This document shows positions 1-8,417 of a stretch of DNA of 64,000 nucleotides, piece after piece; position 1 is the stretch's first letter, and each line of letters opens with the position of its first letter. Location: assembly GCF_000420265.1 (NCBI RefSeq), contig NZ_ATUP01000002.1:305030-369029 (forward strand), written 5' to 3'. The notes under the pieces are model-generated. The model made no database searches, had not been told where the DNA came from, and was given only the letters and a program-made list of their open reading frames with translations. The DNA is from Oceanicaulis alexandrii DSM 11625 (GTDB taxonomy: Bacteria > Pseudomonadota > Alphaproteobacteria > Caulobacterales > Maricaulaceae). Both the position numbers and the translations under genes were made by a program.

Positions 1-77
1 CCGTGGACAAGCGCGAGACCAAGAAAGAACGCGACTGGCAGCGCCAGAAATCCCGCCTGATGAAGAATTTCGGCTAG
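1..77 (+). CDS. smpB: SsrA-binding protein SmpB, C-terminal fragment
   Basis: The window opens inside a reading frame (codons from base 3) that ends at the TAG at 75-77. The 24 visible residues, with the core KRETKKERDWQRQKSRL, match the basic C-terminal tail of SmpB, which folds along the mRNA channel of a stalled ribosome and works with tmRNA in trans-translation. Only the tail is present, so the OB-fold cannot be checked. smpB shortly upstream of rpoZ is usual in alphaproteobacteria, which supports the call. It converges on the AraC-type gene with a gap of only 7 bases. Confidence 0.8.
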   Translation, partial: VDKRETKKERDWQRQKSRLMKNFG

Positions 78-84
78 GCAAGAG

Positions 85-1125
85 CTATCTGGAGAAAGCG
101 CGGATCCAGGCGTCATAGCTCTGCTGGGTGACTGTTTCGGCTTTCGGCTCTGATGAAAGGACGGCTGTGCGCGCGGCTTTGGCTTGACCGGGCGTCAGGC
201 CGTACTGGCGTTTAAAGGCTCGGATATAATCGCTATCTGACCTGAAACCCCATCGGTAAGCGATTTCGCTTATCTGCAATCCGAGCTGACCGGGGTTCAG
301 AAGATCATGCAAGCTTCTGCGCAAACGGCGGCGCCGGATCTCGCTCGCAATGCCGTCCAGATGGTGAAACAGGCGATAAAGCCGCGATCGGGACAACCCC
401 AAAGCGGACGCTATCATCTCCGGACTCAAGGCGGGGTCGCCAAGATTGTCGTCGATGAAATCCAGGACGGCGTTCACGACCGCAAAATCAATGGCGGCGT
501 CATCAAGACTGACGGATGCTTGTTCGGAGCGGGCGTTGAGGATGCTTTCGGTCAGGCTCAGCAGCGGCTCGATCGAGGCCAGCCCTTCATCAAGGGTCAT
601 ATCGGCGCGATTGGCGTCCAGTGACAGGATGAACCCGTAAAGCAACTTGGCGAGCGCTGTTTCCCTGGGGATGACGCGGCGGTGATGACCGTCCGCGGCG
701 ACCAGTCTGCGGCTGAGCAGATTGCGCGGGATAACAGCGGACACGGTCTGAAATCCGTAATCGACCGCTTGTAGGGGCGCGCTGGCGTCAATGATGTAGA
801 TGTCGCCGGATCGGACCTGACGCACCGTCCGGCCATCCTGGACTTCACAATGACCCTTGGTGAAGACCTGCACGATATAGCTGTCCAGACCGTCGGTGAG
901 GATTTTCTGTGGCGGTCGTTCAAAGGACTGGGTTTCTGATGTGATGCGGCCCAGAACGATCTGGCCCAGCGCTGTGGCGTCAACCTGCGCATGAAAACGG
1001 GTCGGCGTGATCCGCATATCGATTTTGGCGTCGAAGACCACATTGATGCTGTCACGCCAGACCGCGAACCGCTCCTGAGGGTCGACGCTGCGGGTGTCAA
1101 AGATTGACCGGTCCAGTGTGCTCAT
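85..1125 (-). CDS. AraC family transcriptional regulator
   Basis: 346 residues. The N-terminal part (about residues 10-190) resembles the cupin-like AraC-binding-like domain (family AraC_binding_2), with the typical opening FDTRSVDPQERFAVWRDS. The C-terminal 110 residues carry two helix-turn-helix units, the second recognisable from GFRSDSDYIRAFKRQYGLTP. It should therefore be a ligand- or dimer-controlled DNA-binding regulator in the cytoplasm; the effector is unknown. It is transcribed away from the 61-codon ORF and HlyC-like gene across a 271-base gap, so by context it may control them. That link is inference. Confidence 0.9.
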   Translation of the reverse strand: MSTLDRSIFDTRSVDPQERFAVWRDSINVVFDAKIDMRITPTRFHAQVDATALGQIVLGRITSETQSFERPPQKILTDGLDSYIVQVFTKGHCEVQDGRTVRQVRSGDIYIIDASAPLQAVDYGFQTVSAVIPRNLLSRRLVAADGHHRRVIPRETALAKLLYGFILSLDANRADMTLDEGLASIEPLLSLTESILNARSEQASVSLDDAAIDFAVVNAVLDFIDDNLGDPALSPEMIASALGLSRSRLYRLFHHLDGIASEIRRRRLRRSLHDLLNPGQLGLQISEIAYRWGFRSDSDYIRAFKRQYGLTPGQAKAARTAVLSSEPKAETVTQQSYDAWIRAFSR

Positions 1126-1282
1126 ACAATTCGCCCTCTGGCGCTCACGTCAGGGGCTGCCTGAAATACCTCTATAAGGCGAGTTAGCGTCATCGGAACA
1201 CTATTCTCGTCCTTCACGCCTGTTTGGGACGATATGTCGATGATTTGAGACGCGCTGTACACGGATAGTCATAGCGATATTC

Positions 1283-1300
1283 CACGGCTTCGATACCGTG
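1283..1300. promoter_or_regulatory. Inverted repeat CACGG-N8-CCGTG in AraC/61-codon ORF gap
   Basis: The gap 1126-1396 holds a 5-bp inverted repeat with 8-base spacer at 1283-1300, and a second one, TCAGG-N5-CCTGA, at 1150-1164. Either could be an operator for the neighbouring AraC-type regulator, although such proteins more often bind direct repeats. I could not place a convincing -35/-10 pair here. Short repeats of this size also occur by chance. Confidence 0.25.
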
Positions 1301-1396
1301 AAAAGAGCGCCGCTATCCAAAGTGGCGTGCGGAAATCCCGCAACTTTTATCGAGCTTTACCCTCATTGGTGGGCTGGAGAATTCAGGAGAACGACC

Positions 1397-1582
1397 ATGG
1401 TCTTGATGAGAATCAAACCGAACCACGATGGCGCGTCAGTCGAGCTGCCCGTAGAGCTGTCTGCTTCGGTTCAGTATGTGACCGACGCTGTGTCATCGTT
1501 TGACGCCGCGGCTCTGGCGGTTCTGTCGACCAAATCAATCGATTTGGCCAACACGGTGAGCGCGCTGCCGTTCATCGGCTAA
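1397..1582 (+). CDS. Small protein of unknown function (61 aa) upstream of HlyC-like gene
   Basis: I do not recognise this gene. The frame is open from an ATG at 1298, but I chose the ATG at 1397 because AGGAGA (1385-1390) lies 6 bases before it, while 1298 has no ribosome site. The product is 61 residues, has no signal peptide or membrane segment, is acidic to neutral, and has only two lysines (K7 and K46, the second within LSTKSIDL). A hairpin follows it and then the HlyC-like gene, so the layout is that of a small precursor or partner protein followed by a modifying enzyme. Whether it is translated, and whether it is a substrate of the acyltransferase-like protein, is inference. Confidence 0.5.
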   Translation: MVLMRIKPNHDGASVELPVELSASVQYVTDAVSSFDAAALAVLSTKSIDLANTVSALPFIG

Positions 1583-1594
1583 CGCTCGCTGATA

Positions 1595-1632
1595 AGGCCG
1601 CCGCGTAAACCTCGTGCTTTTCGCGGCGGTCT
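1595..1632 (+). terminator. Hairpin between 61-codon ORF and HlyC-like gene, possible attenuator
   Basis: AGGCCGCCGCGTAAA (1595-1609) pairs with TTTTCGCGGCGGTCT (1618-1632), 13 of 15 positions complementary, around an 8-base loop. It starts 12 bases after the stop of the small ORF. No long T-run follows, so it is more likely a partial terminator or an mRNA end-stabilising structure than a full stop. It would let the small ORF be expressed more strongly than the downstream gene. Confidence 0.5.
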
Positions 1633-1684
1633 GTTCCTGTGCAGTTGATGCTGCGCGTATCATGACTATCGCAAGCGGGCCTTT

Positions 1685-2161
1685 ATGACCGACAATGCAC
1701 TCGATCCGATGACGGCGCTGGGCCAGATGCTCTGGCTGTCGTCTCGTGCGTCAAATTACGCGCAAATGCCCTTGGGCAATATCGTGTCGAGCTTTGAATC
1801 CGCTATTTCGACACAACAGTTTCGCATCTATCGCTCTGGCGACAACGCCCCCTTGGCGTGCGTGTGCTGGATGTGGCTTCATGAAGAACATGAAGAGGCC
1901 GCCATCGCGACCATGAAAGCGGCGCCGTTCGGTGAGCTTGAAATGCAGTCGGACTGGGTGGGCGGCGACCGTCTGTGGTTTTTCAACTTTATCGCGCCGT
2001 TCGGCCACGGCCGGGCCGTGGCGTCCGATTTGCGCAACAATGTCTTTCCCGGCGTTAGTGCGCGCGCGGTGCGCGCCGACAAGCGTGGAAAGATCAAGCA
2101 TACGGCGCTGTTCCGCAATGAAGCGCCGCGCTCCGCACACAAGGCCGCAGAGACCGCTTAA
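1685..2161 (+). CDS. HlyC-like toxin-activating lysine-acyltransferase family protein with altered active site
   Basis: 158 residues that align nearly without gaps to HlyC, the enzyme that moves fatty acyl groups from ACP to lysines of RTX toxins. Shared landmarks are LGQMLWL near residue 12, the conserved Pro29, DWVGGDRLWFFNFIAPFG at 90-107 and ARAVRADKR near the C-terminus. The two residues known to be essential in E. coli HlyC are replaced: His23 aligns with Tyr25, and Asp92 (in WFIDW) with Asn101 (WFFNF). No RTX toxin with GGxGxD repeats is in this window. The protein may be inactive, may bind acyl-ACP or peptide without catalysis, or may use another mechanism. Start ATG 1685 has no strong ribosome site. 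It sits downstream of a 61-codon ORF and hairpin. Confidence 0.8.
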   Translation: MTDNALDPMTALGQMLWLSSRASNYAQMPLGNIVSSFESAISTQQFRIYRSGDNAPLACVCWMWLHEEHEEAAIATMKAAPFGELEMQSDWVGGDRLWFFNFIAPFGHGRAVASDLRNNVFPGVSARAVRADKRGKIKHTALFRNEAPRSAHKAAETA

Positions 2162-2176
2162 GCGTCCTCGTTCGGG

Positions 2177-2836
2177 TTATGTGTCCAGATGCGCCCGTGC
2201 CGCGCGGAACACGTTGTGGAACATGGCTTCTGTCAGCCGTCCCGTGTTCGTGTTGTAACGCGAGCAATGATAGCTGTCGAAAAGGGACAGAGGCCCGTTC
2301 GGCCCCTCCACATAATGACGCGCGCCATGACCGAACGTGAACGCGGATTGTTTATAGCCCAGCGCCTTGATCGTGTTCTCGTGTGAGACGCGCCCGAGGC
2401 AGATCAGCGTCGACAGTCGGGGCAGGGCTTTGATCCGGGCCGTCAGGAACGGGCGGCAAGTGTTCATTTCCGCGCCGATCGGCTTGTTTTGCGGCGGCAC
2501 GCACCGCACGGCGTTGGTGATCATGGCGTCCACCAGCTTCAGATCATCCTGGCCGTCAGGATCAAAGCGTCCCTTGGAAAAGCCGAACGTCTCAAGCGTC
2601 GGGTACAGCAAGTCGCCCGCCCAATCGCCCGTGAAGGGGCGTGCGGTGCGGTTCGCTCCGCCGCGACCGGGCGCCAGCCCGACGATCAGAAGACGCGCGT
2701 TCTGATCGCCAAAGCTGGGCACGGCGCCGTTGAACCAGTCTGGTTCTGCCGCGATGTTTTCAAGCCGGTATTGGACCAGGCGAGGGCAGAGCGCGCAGTC
2801 GGGCGCGGGCTCCGCCGGGACCGGATTACTCGTCAT
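2177..2836 (-). CDS. Uracil-DNA glycosylase, family 5 (UdgB-like)
   Basis: 219 residues. Removes uracil and related deaminated bases from DNA in base-excision repair. The active-site motif GLAPGRGGANRTARPF (about 53-68) lacks the acidic residue of family 4 and is typical of family 5, and the C-terminal SYHCSRYNTNTGRLT fits motif 3. Cys14, Cys17, Cys112 and Cys127 are placed to hold the [4Fe-4S] cluster of this group. I use the ATG at 2836 (MTSNPVPAEP) rather than 2941, since the longer frame adds unrelated residues over the NYN gene. It overlaps the NYN gene end by 11 bases, so the two are probably translationally coupled. Confidence 0.88.
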   Translation of the reverse strand: MTSNPVPAEPAPDCALCPRLVQYRLENIAAEPDWFNGAVPSFGDQNARLLIVGLAPGRGGANRTARPFTGDWAGDLLYPTLETFGFSKGRFDPDGQDDLKLVDAMITNAVRCVPPQNKPIGAEMNTCRPFLTARIKALPRLSTLICLGRVSHENTIKALGYKQSAFTFGHGARHYVEGPNGPLSLFDSYHCSRYNTNTGRLTEAMFHNVFRAARAHLDT

Positions 2837-3398
2837 CGCCGTTTTCACTGTCGTCAAACTCGCGCTGGCGGCGTTCACGGCCCACCAGCTGACCCAGATC
2901 GCGCAGCTCGATAAAGGTGTCCGCCTGACGGCGTAGATCATCGGCCGCCATGGGCGGGGAGGATTTCAGGGTCGAGACGACAGAGACCCGAACGCCCTTG
3001 CGCTGGACTGCTTCGACCACTTTGCGAAAATCGCCATCGCCGGAAAAGAGGACGATATGGTCGAGATAGTCGGCGGCTTCCATCACATCGATGGCCAGGT
3101 CCACATCCATATCGCCCTTGATGCGGCGACGTCCTGAATCGTCGGTATATTCCTTGGCCGCCTTCGTAATGACCTTGAAGCCGTTATAGTCCAGCCAGTC
3201 GATCAGGGGGCGGATGGGCGTATACTCTTCGCTTTCAATCAAGGCGGTATAGTAATTGGCCCGGATCAGACGCCCGCGCTTGCGAAATTCTTCAAGCAGG
3301 CGTTTGTAATCAATGTCAAAATCAAGGTTTCTAGCGGCGGAATACAAATTTGCGCCATCAATGAACAAACCGAGCTTTTCGTTCGGGTAGAAGGTCAT
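2826..3398 (-). CDS. NYN domain protein (LabA/DUF88 family), putative ribonuclease
   Basis: 190 residues of the NYN (PIN-like) fold. Acidic residues that would hold metal are visible in LFIDGANLY (about 11-19), in the KGDMDVDLAIDV stretch and in the FSGDGDF stretch. Family members cut or are thought to cut RNA; the substrate here is unknown. The C-terminal tail is acidic and charged. It is the first gene of a two-gene unit with the uracil-DNA glycosylase. Its start codon overlaps that of the divergent folK by two bases, so its promoter must lie inside folK. Confidence 0.88.
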   Translation of the reverse strand: MTFYPNEKLGLFIDGANLYSAARNLDFDIDYKRLLEEFRKRGRLIRANYYTALIESEEYTPIRPLIDWLDYNGFKVITKAAKEYTDDSGRRRIKGDMDVDLAIDVMEAADYLDHIVLFSGDGDFRKVVEAVQRKGVRVSVVSTLKSSPPMAADDLRRQADTFIELRDLGQLVGRERRQREFDDSENGDDE

Positions 3399-3996
3399 GC
3401 CTATGCCTTTCCAACAATCTATTCGTTTGAATGAGGCTCAGCGGGGCATATTCATCGCCCTGGGAGCCAATCGACCTTATCGTCGTCACACGCCTTTTGA
3501 AAACCTGCAGCATGCGCTGCAACTGCTCTCTGAACGTGAGGTTTCGGTCCTTTCGTGTTCGCGGCCCTGGCGGACGCCCGCCTGGCCTGATCCGTCTCAA
3601 CCGCCTTTTTTGAACGCCGTCGCCCAGATTGCTTGGGAAGGTGAAGATCCGACGGCCCTGATGCAGATCCTGCATGAGGTTGAAACGGCCTGCGGACGCG
3701 TCCGATCCGTTCGGAATGCGCCTCGCACGCTTGATCTTGACCTTATTGATTTCAAAACAAGGGTCCGGGCGCCAAAGACTGGAAACGATCTGGCGTTGCC
3801 GCACCCGCGCGTCAATGACCGCGCCTTTGTGCTCTTGCCTCTGCGCGAAATTGCGCCACACTGGCGCTGCCCGGTCAGCGGAGACTTTATCGACACGCTG
3901 ATGAGCAGGCTGAGCTGGACTGACCGCAAGGACTGCCGTCCTGCGGGGGGTGTGCTTCATGCTGCGACGCACAGGTTGAAGCGTGGCGCCACATAA
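3397..3996 (+). CDS. folK: 2-amino-4-hydroxy-6-hydroxymethyldihydropteridine diphosphokinase (HPPK)
   Basis: 199 residues. Transfers pyrophosphate from ATP to 6-hydroxymethyl-dihydropterin in folate synthesis. Family marks: GIFIALGAN near residue 17, [10 protein letters not shown] (the metal-binding DxD) near 110, and [16 protein letters not shown] near 129-144. The first 16 residues precede the conserved core, so a TTG at 3427 is a possible alternative start that would free 30 bases for a leader. As drawn, the ATG overlaps the start codon of the opposite NYN gene. rpoZ follows 47 bases later. Confidence 0.93.
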   Translation: MPMPFQQSIRLNEAQRGIFIALGANRPYRRHTPFENLQHALQLLSEREVSVLSCSRPWRTPAWPDPSQPPFLNAVAQIAWEGEDPTALMQILHEVETACGRVRSVRNAPRTLDLDLIDFKTRVRAPKTGNDLALPHPRVNDRAFVLLPLREIAPHWRCPVSGDFIDTLMSRLSWTDRKDCRPAGGVLHAATHRLKRGAT

Positions 3997-4043
3997 GCTA
4001 TCAGCAGTCTTTCAAGTTTTACGTATTCAAGGAGCGCCCCGGC

Positions 4044-4421
4044 ATGGCTCGCGTTACCGTCGAAGATTGCATTGACAAGGTCGACAACCGGTTCCGTCTG
4101 GTTCTTTTGGCCGCGCACCGCGCTCGGAACATCTCTGCCGGCGCCGAGCTGACCCTTGATCGTGACAACGACAAGAACCCGGTCGTCGCTCTGCGTGAGA
4201 TTGCAGACGAGAAGCTGGATCTCGATACGCTGGGTGAAAGCCTGGTCTCCGGCCTGCAGCGCGTCATCCCGTCTGATGATGAAGACGGCGGCATTGAAGA
4301 GCGCGTGCCGCAAACCGAAGCGCCCGCCGCTCCGGCCTTGCCTGCGCCTGAAATGGACGAGACCGCCATGCTCAAGGCGTTGCAGTCTGACCGTGACGGC
4401 CCTGCTGACGGCCGACTCTAA
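4044..4421 (+). CDS. rpoZ: DNA-directed RNA polymerase omega subunit
   Basis: 125 residues. The N-terminal 65 residues ([20 protein letters not shown], then a conserved arginine-rich helix) form the omega fold that clamps the beta-prime C-terminus and supports RNA polymerase assembly. The acidic, Pro/Ala-rich C-terminal half is a variable extension common in alphaproteobacteria. A ribosome-site-like AAGGAG at 4029-4034 precedes the ATG. It is followed 5 bases later by rsh; this rpoZ-rsh pairing is conserved and places omega beside the ppGpp enzyme. Confidence 0.96.
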   Translation: MARVTVEDCIDKVDNRFRLVLLAAHRARNISAGAELTLDRDNDKNPVVALREIADEKLDLDTLGESLVSGLQRVIPSDDEDGGIEERVPQTEAPAAPALPAPEMDETAMLKALQSDRDGPADGRL

Positions 4422-4426
4422 CTCGC

Positions 4427-6670
4427 ATGAGTGCGCTGGCGTCCCCGTCTGCGCTCGCTTCCGCCGACGCGATCCCGAGCGCCGACGACCTAATCGCGCG
4501 CGTTCAGGCCTATTACCCGCAAGCTGACGCGGACCTGATCCGGCGCGCCTATGAGTTTGCTCGCGACAGCCATGAAGGGCAGTCGCGGCAATCCGGCCAT
4601 CCTTACTATTCCCATGTCGTCGCCGTCGCCATGTTGCTGGCCGAGTTGCGTCTGGACGTGGCGACGATCTGCACCGGCTTGTTGCACGACACGGTTGAGG
4701 ACACGCCTGCGACGCTCGACGATATCGAGCGCCTGTTCGGCGCGGACGTCGCCCAGCTGGTGGACGGGGTCACCAAGCTGGGGCAGATGGAGCTGGGCTC
4801 CAAGCGCACCAAACAAGCGGAAAACCTGCAAAAACTGGTCGTGGCCATCACCCGCGACGTTCGCGTCCTTCTGGTGAAGCTGTGTGACCGGCTGCACAAT
4901 ATGCGTACGTTGCATTATGTGCCCAAGCCCGAGAAACGTGAGCGGGTCGCGCGGGAAACGCTTGAGATCTATGCGCCTTTGGCGCGGCGGATCGGGGTGA
5001 ACCGGGTTTGCGTAGAGCTCGAAAACCTCTCTTTCCAGAACGTCAATCCAGCGGCCTATGAATCCGTCACCCGGCGTCTGACCGAGCTACGCGAAACCCG
5101 TGCGGACGCTGTCGCCATCGTATCCTCGACACTCTCGGAACGGTTGACCGAAGCCGGGATCGACTGTCGTGTCTTCGGGCGGGAAAAGCGGCCCTATTCG
5201 ATCTGGCGCAAGCTGGAGAAGAAGGGCGTTTCGTTTGATGATATCGCCGACATTTACGCCTTCCGCATCCTGACTGAGGACGCTGAGGCCTGCTACGCCG
5301 CACTGGGCGTCGTCCATCGGACCTGGCGCTGCGTGCCTGAGCGGTTTCACGATTATATTTCCACGCCCAAGCCCAACAATTACCGCTCGCTTCACACCAC
5401 CATCATCGGTCCGGGCAATATCCGCATAGAACTGCAGATCCGCACCGAAGAGATGGAGCTTGTGGCGGATACCGGCGTCGCGGCGCACTGGCGCTACAAG
5501 ACTGACGACGGTTACGCCTATGATCCAAAGGCGGCGCGCGAGGCGGGCGGCGATCCGCTGGACCGTTTGCGGCCCTTCGTCGAAATTCTGGAGCAGGGCG
5601 GCGATCCGGACGAATTTCTCGAACACGCCAAGCTCGAGATGTTCTCAGACCAGGTCTACTGCTTCACGCCCAAGGGCCAGCTGATCGCTCTGCCCAATGG
5701 CGCGACGCCGCTTGATTTCGCGTTCGCAGTGCATACCGAGCTTGGCTATTCAGCCATTGGCGCCCGGATCAATGGCCGCGAACGTCCCTTGCGCACCCGC
5801 CTGGGCAATGGCGATGTCATCGAGATCGTCAAAGGCGGCGAACGCCATCCGCCTGCAGGCTGGGAGGATATGGTCAGCACAGGCCGCGCCCGGGCGGCGA
5901 TCCGCAAGCTGATCCGCGAATCTGAAAGTGAAGAATTCGCCCGGATCGGCCGTGTCATCGCCGAACACGCCTTCGCGCGTGAGGGCAAGGAATTCCGCGA
6001 CAGCGCTCTGGGCGACGCGCTCAAACGGCTGGAGCTGGACGATGTCGAGGCCCTGATGATCGCCTTGGGGCGCGGCACCGTCAGCTCGTCTGAAATGCTG
6101 GATGCGGTCTTTCCAGGTCAGCGCGAATATGACGGCGATACGCTGTCTGATCGCGAGCGGATCGAGGATGGCAAAGGCTCGCTCTTTGTTCACGGGCGCG
6201 GCCTGACGCCGGGCGTCTCGCTTCATTTCGCCGAATGTTGCTCGCCCATGCCGGGCGACAGGATTGTGGGCGTGATGCAGCCGGGGCGCGGCGTCGTGGT
6301 CCATGTGATTGACTGCGAACGGCTCGCCGAATTCGAAGACGACGCCAGCCTGGCCAACTGGATTGATCTCAAATGGACGCCGGAAGCGGATACGCGGGGC
6401 GTCTCCATAGGCCGCATCCACGCCACCATCCGCAATGAACCGGGCGTGCTCGCCGAGATCGCTGGCGTGGTCGGCGATGCGCGCGGCAACATCACGGATG
6501 TGAAAACACTGTCGCGCACGCGTGACTTTTTCGAGATGGCGTTTGATGTCGAGGTGTTCGATGCGCGACATCTGTCCAATATTGTCTCGGCGCTGAAAAC
6601 CAGCGACCGGGTGGTGTCGGCGGAGCGCGCGCGTTTCACCGAAGACCCTGCGTTAAAGGAGACCGCATGA
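4427..6670 (+). CDS. rsh: Bifunctional (p)ppGpp synthetase/hydrolase, RelA/SpoT family
   Basis: 747 residues with the full long-RSH layout. The HD hydrolase domain is at about 45-200, with [18 protein letters not shown] and the HNMRTL motif intact, so ppGpp hydrolysis is expected. The synthetase domain is at about 245-365, with [18 protein letters not shown] (the RxKD-type motif of bifunctional enzymes, here RFHD). TGS (about 395-455) and a C-terminal ACT domain (about 665-740) complete it. It sets (p)ppGpp levels under starvation. It is the usual single long RSH of alphaproteobacteria by architecture. Its end overlaps pyrE by 4 bases. Confidence 0.96.
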   Translation: MSALASPSALASADAIPSADDLIARVQAYYPQADADLIRRAYEFARDSHEGQSRQSGHPYYSHVVAVAMLLAELRLDVATICTGLLHDTVEDTPATLDDIERLFGADVAQLVDGVTKLGQMELGSKRTKQAENLQKLVVAITRDVRVLLVKLCDRLHNMRTLHYVPKPEKRERVARETLEIYAPLARRIGVNRVCVELENLSFQNVNPAAYESVTRRLTELRETRADAVAIVSSTLSERLTEAGIDCRVFGREKRPYSIWRKLEKKGVSFDDIADIYAFRILTEDAEACYAALGVVHRTWRCVPERFHDYISTPKPNNYRSLHTTIIGPGNIRIELQIRTEEMELVADTGVAAHWRYKTDDGYAYDPKAAREAGGDPLDRLRPFVEILEQGGDPDEFLEHAKLEMFSDQVYCFTPKGQLIALPNGATPLDFAFAVHTELGYSAIGARINGRERPLRTRLGNGDVIEIVKGGERHPPAGWEDMVSTGRARAAIRKLIRESESEEFARIGRVIAEHAFAREGKEFRDSALGDALKRLELDDVEALMIALGRGTVSSSEMLDAVFPGQREYDGDTLSDRERIEDGKGSLFVHGRGLTPGVSLHFAECCSPMPGDRIVGVMQPGRGVVVHVIDCERLAEFEDDASLANWIDLKWTPEADTRGVSIGRIHATIRNEPGVLAEIAGVVGDARGNITDVKTLSRTRDFFEMAFDVEVFDARHLSNIVSALKTSDRVVSAERARFTEDPALKETA

Positions 6671-7251
6671 CCACCGAGGACGTGCTGGCGGAGTTCAAGG
6701 AAGCGGGTGCGCTTCTTGAAGGTCATTTCATTCTCTCGTCCGGGCTGCGCAGTCCGGTCTTTTTGCAAAAGGCGCTGGTGTTTCGCGATGCGGCGCGCAC
6801 CGAACGCCTGTGCAAGGCGTTGGCGGACGCTCTGAAGGCGGCAGGTCATGGCCCGTTCACCGCCATCGTCTCGCCGGCCATGGGCGGGATCATTCCCGGC
6901 TATGAAACCAGCCGTCACATGCACTTGCCCTTCATGTTCGTGGAGCGCGAGAACGGCGAGTTCGCTCTGCGTCGCGGGTTCGAGTTGACCGCCGCCGACC
7001 GGGTCTTGGTGATTGAAGACATCGTCACGACTGGTCTGAGCTCGCGCGAATGCATCACCGCGATTGAGAAATCCGGCGCAAAAGTCGTCGCTGAGGGCTG
7101 TCTCGTGGATCGCTCCGGCGGCAAGGCCGATGTGGGCGTGCCGCTCGTGGCGCTCGCCACAGTGAACTTTCCCGCCTATCCCGCTGACGCGCTGCCTGAA
7201 GAGCTGGAACGCATTCCTGCGATCAAGCCGGGCAGCCGGGGGCTGGCCTGA
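6667..7251 (+). CDS. pyrE: Orotate phosphoribosyltransferase
   Basis: 194 residues. Makes orotidine 5'-phosphate from orotate and PRPP in pyrimidine synthesis. The PRPP-binding motif [14 protein letters not shown] is at about 114-127 and the [14 protein letters not shown] substrate segment near 19-32. The ATG overlaps the rsh stop (ATGA), and the stop overlaps pdxJ by one base, so it is deep inside an operon. Confidence 0.96.
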   Translation: MTTEDVLAEFKEAGALLEGHFILSSGLRSPVFLQKALVFRDAARTERLCKALADALKAAGHGPFTAIVSPAMGGIIPGYETSRHMHLPFMFVERENGEFALRRGFELTAADRVLVIEDIVTTGLSSRECITAIEKSGAKVVAEGCLVDRSGGKADVGVPLVALATVNFPAYPADALPEELERIPAIKPGSRGLA

Positions 7252-8009
7252 TGACACAGCCGCGCCAGCGCCTGGGACTGAATATCGACCATGTGGCGAC
7301 CATTCGGAACGCCCGCGGCGGCGTTCATCCTGATCCGGCGCGGGCCGCGGCGATGGCCCATGCAGCGGGAGCGGACGGATTGACGATCCATCTGCGTGAA
7401 GACCGGCGTCATATCCAGGACGCAGATCTGCAAAAGGTGCGCGAAGCCTCGGACCTGCCGATCAATCTTGAAATGGCCGCGACCGAGGAAATGACCGAGA
7501 TCGCGGTGGCGTTCAAACCGCACGCCGCCTGCATCGTTCCAGAAAAGCGCGAGGAACGCACCACCGAGGGCGGGCTGGACGTGGCGGGCCTGCATAACCA
7601 GATCGCGCCCATGGTGCGGCGACTGGCGGATGCGGGCTGTCGCGTTTCGCTATTCATCGAGCCCGACCCGGTCCAGATCGCGGTGGCGGAAGTGCTGGGG
7701 GCGCCGGTGATCGAGCTGCATACCGGGCGTTATGCGGAGTTGTGGCTGGAAGGCGGCGCGGACGCGGCGTCCTCTGAGCTGGAGCGTATTCGTCTGGCGG
7801 CTGTCGAGGCGCGCAAACGCGGGCTCGAGCCCCATGCCGGTCATGGCCTGACCTTTTACAATGTGAAGCCGATCGCCGCCATTTCGGAGATTGCTGAACT
7901 GAATATCGGTCACTTCCTGATCGGTGAGGCGATTTTTACAGGTCTCGACACGGCCGTGAAACACATGCGCGCCTTGATGGATGAAGCGCAGGCGGAGCGC
8001 GCCCGGTGA
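7251..8009 (+). CDS. pdxJ: Pyridoxine 5'-phosphate synthase
   Basis: 252 residues. Condenses 1-deoxyxylulose 5-phosphate with 3-amino-2-oxopropyl phosphate, the closing step of the DXP-dependent vitamin B6 route. Signature stretches are GLNIDHVATIRNARGG (about 9-24), HLREDRRHIQD (about 46-56), and HAGHGLTFYNV (about 198-208). Length is normal. It overlaps pyrE by one base and acpS by four. Confidence 0.97.
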   Translation: MTQPRQRLGLNIDHVATIRNARGGVHPDPARAAAMAHAAGADGLTIHLREDRRHIQDADLQKVREASDLPINLEMAATEEMTEIAVAFKPHAACIVPEKREERTTEGGLDVAGLHNQIAPMVRRLADAGCRVSLFIEPDPVQIAVAEVLGAPVIELHTGRYAELWLEGGADAASSELERIRLAAVEARKRGLEPHAGHGLTFYNVKPIAAISEIAELNIGHFLIGEAIFTGLDTAVKHMRALMDEAQAERAR

Positions 8010-8413
8010 TCCTGGGGATTGGATCAGACCTGACCGATATTCGCCGCATCGAGCGGGCGATTAACCGGTTCGAGCGCCGGTTTCTGGACCGGATCTTCAC
8101 CCCCGCCGAGCAGGCGCGAGCGGAAGCCAGACCAGGGCGAATAAACACGTATGCAAAACGGTTTGCAGCGAAAGAGGCCTGCGCCAAGGCTCTGGGCGGC
8201 GGCTTGTGGCGCGGGGTCAGCTTCACCGATATCGAGGTGATGAACCTGAAAGGCGGCAAGCCAAGCATTGATCTTTACGGCGCGGCGAGAAGCCAGCTCG
8301 ACGCCCTGTGTTCTGACGGGCAGGACGCACGCATTCACCTCACCATGAGCGATGAGCCGCCCTATGCGCAGGCTTTCGTAGTGATTGAAGCGGTTGACCC
8401 AAGGTCCAGTTGA
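8006..8413 (+). CDS. acpS: Holo-[acyl-carrier-protein] synthase
   Basis: 135 residues. Attaches 4'-phosphopantetheine from CoA to ACP, switching on fatty acid synthesis. Motifs ILGIGSDLTDIRRIE (with the metal-binding Asp) and YAKRFAAKEACAKALG are present. The start is a GTG whose last two bases begin the pdxJ stop (GTGA). In most relatives lepB follows acpS; here rnc follows directly, within a few bases. Confidence 0.95.
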   Translation: MILGIGSDLTDIRRIERAINRFERRFLDRIFTPAEQARAEARPGRINTYAKRFAAKEACAKALGGGLWRGVSFTDIEVMNLKGGKPSIDLYGAARSQLDALCSDGQDARIHLTMSDEPPYAQAFVVIEAVDPRSS

Positions 8414-8417
8414 GAGA

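Noticed and set aside
1..2161. The accessory island as part of an RTX toxin locus
   Set aside because: No GGxGxD repeats, HlyB/HlyD-type transporter or toxin gene is present in the window, and the HlyC-like active site is altered.
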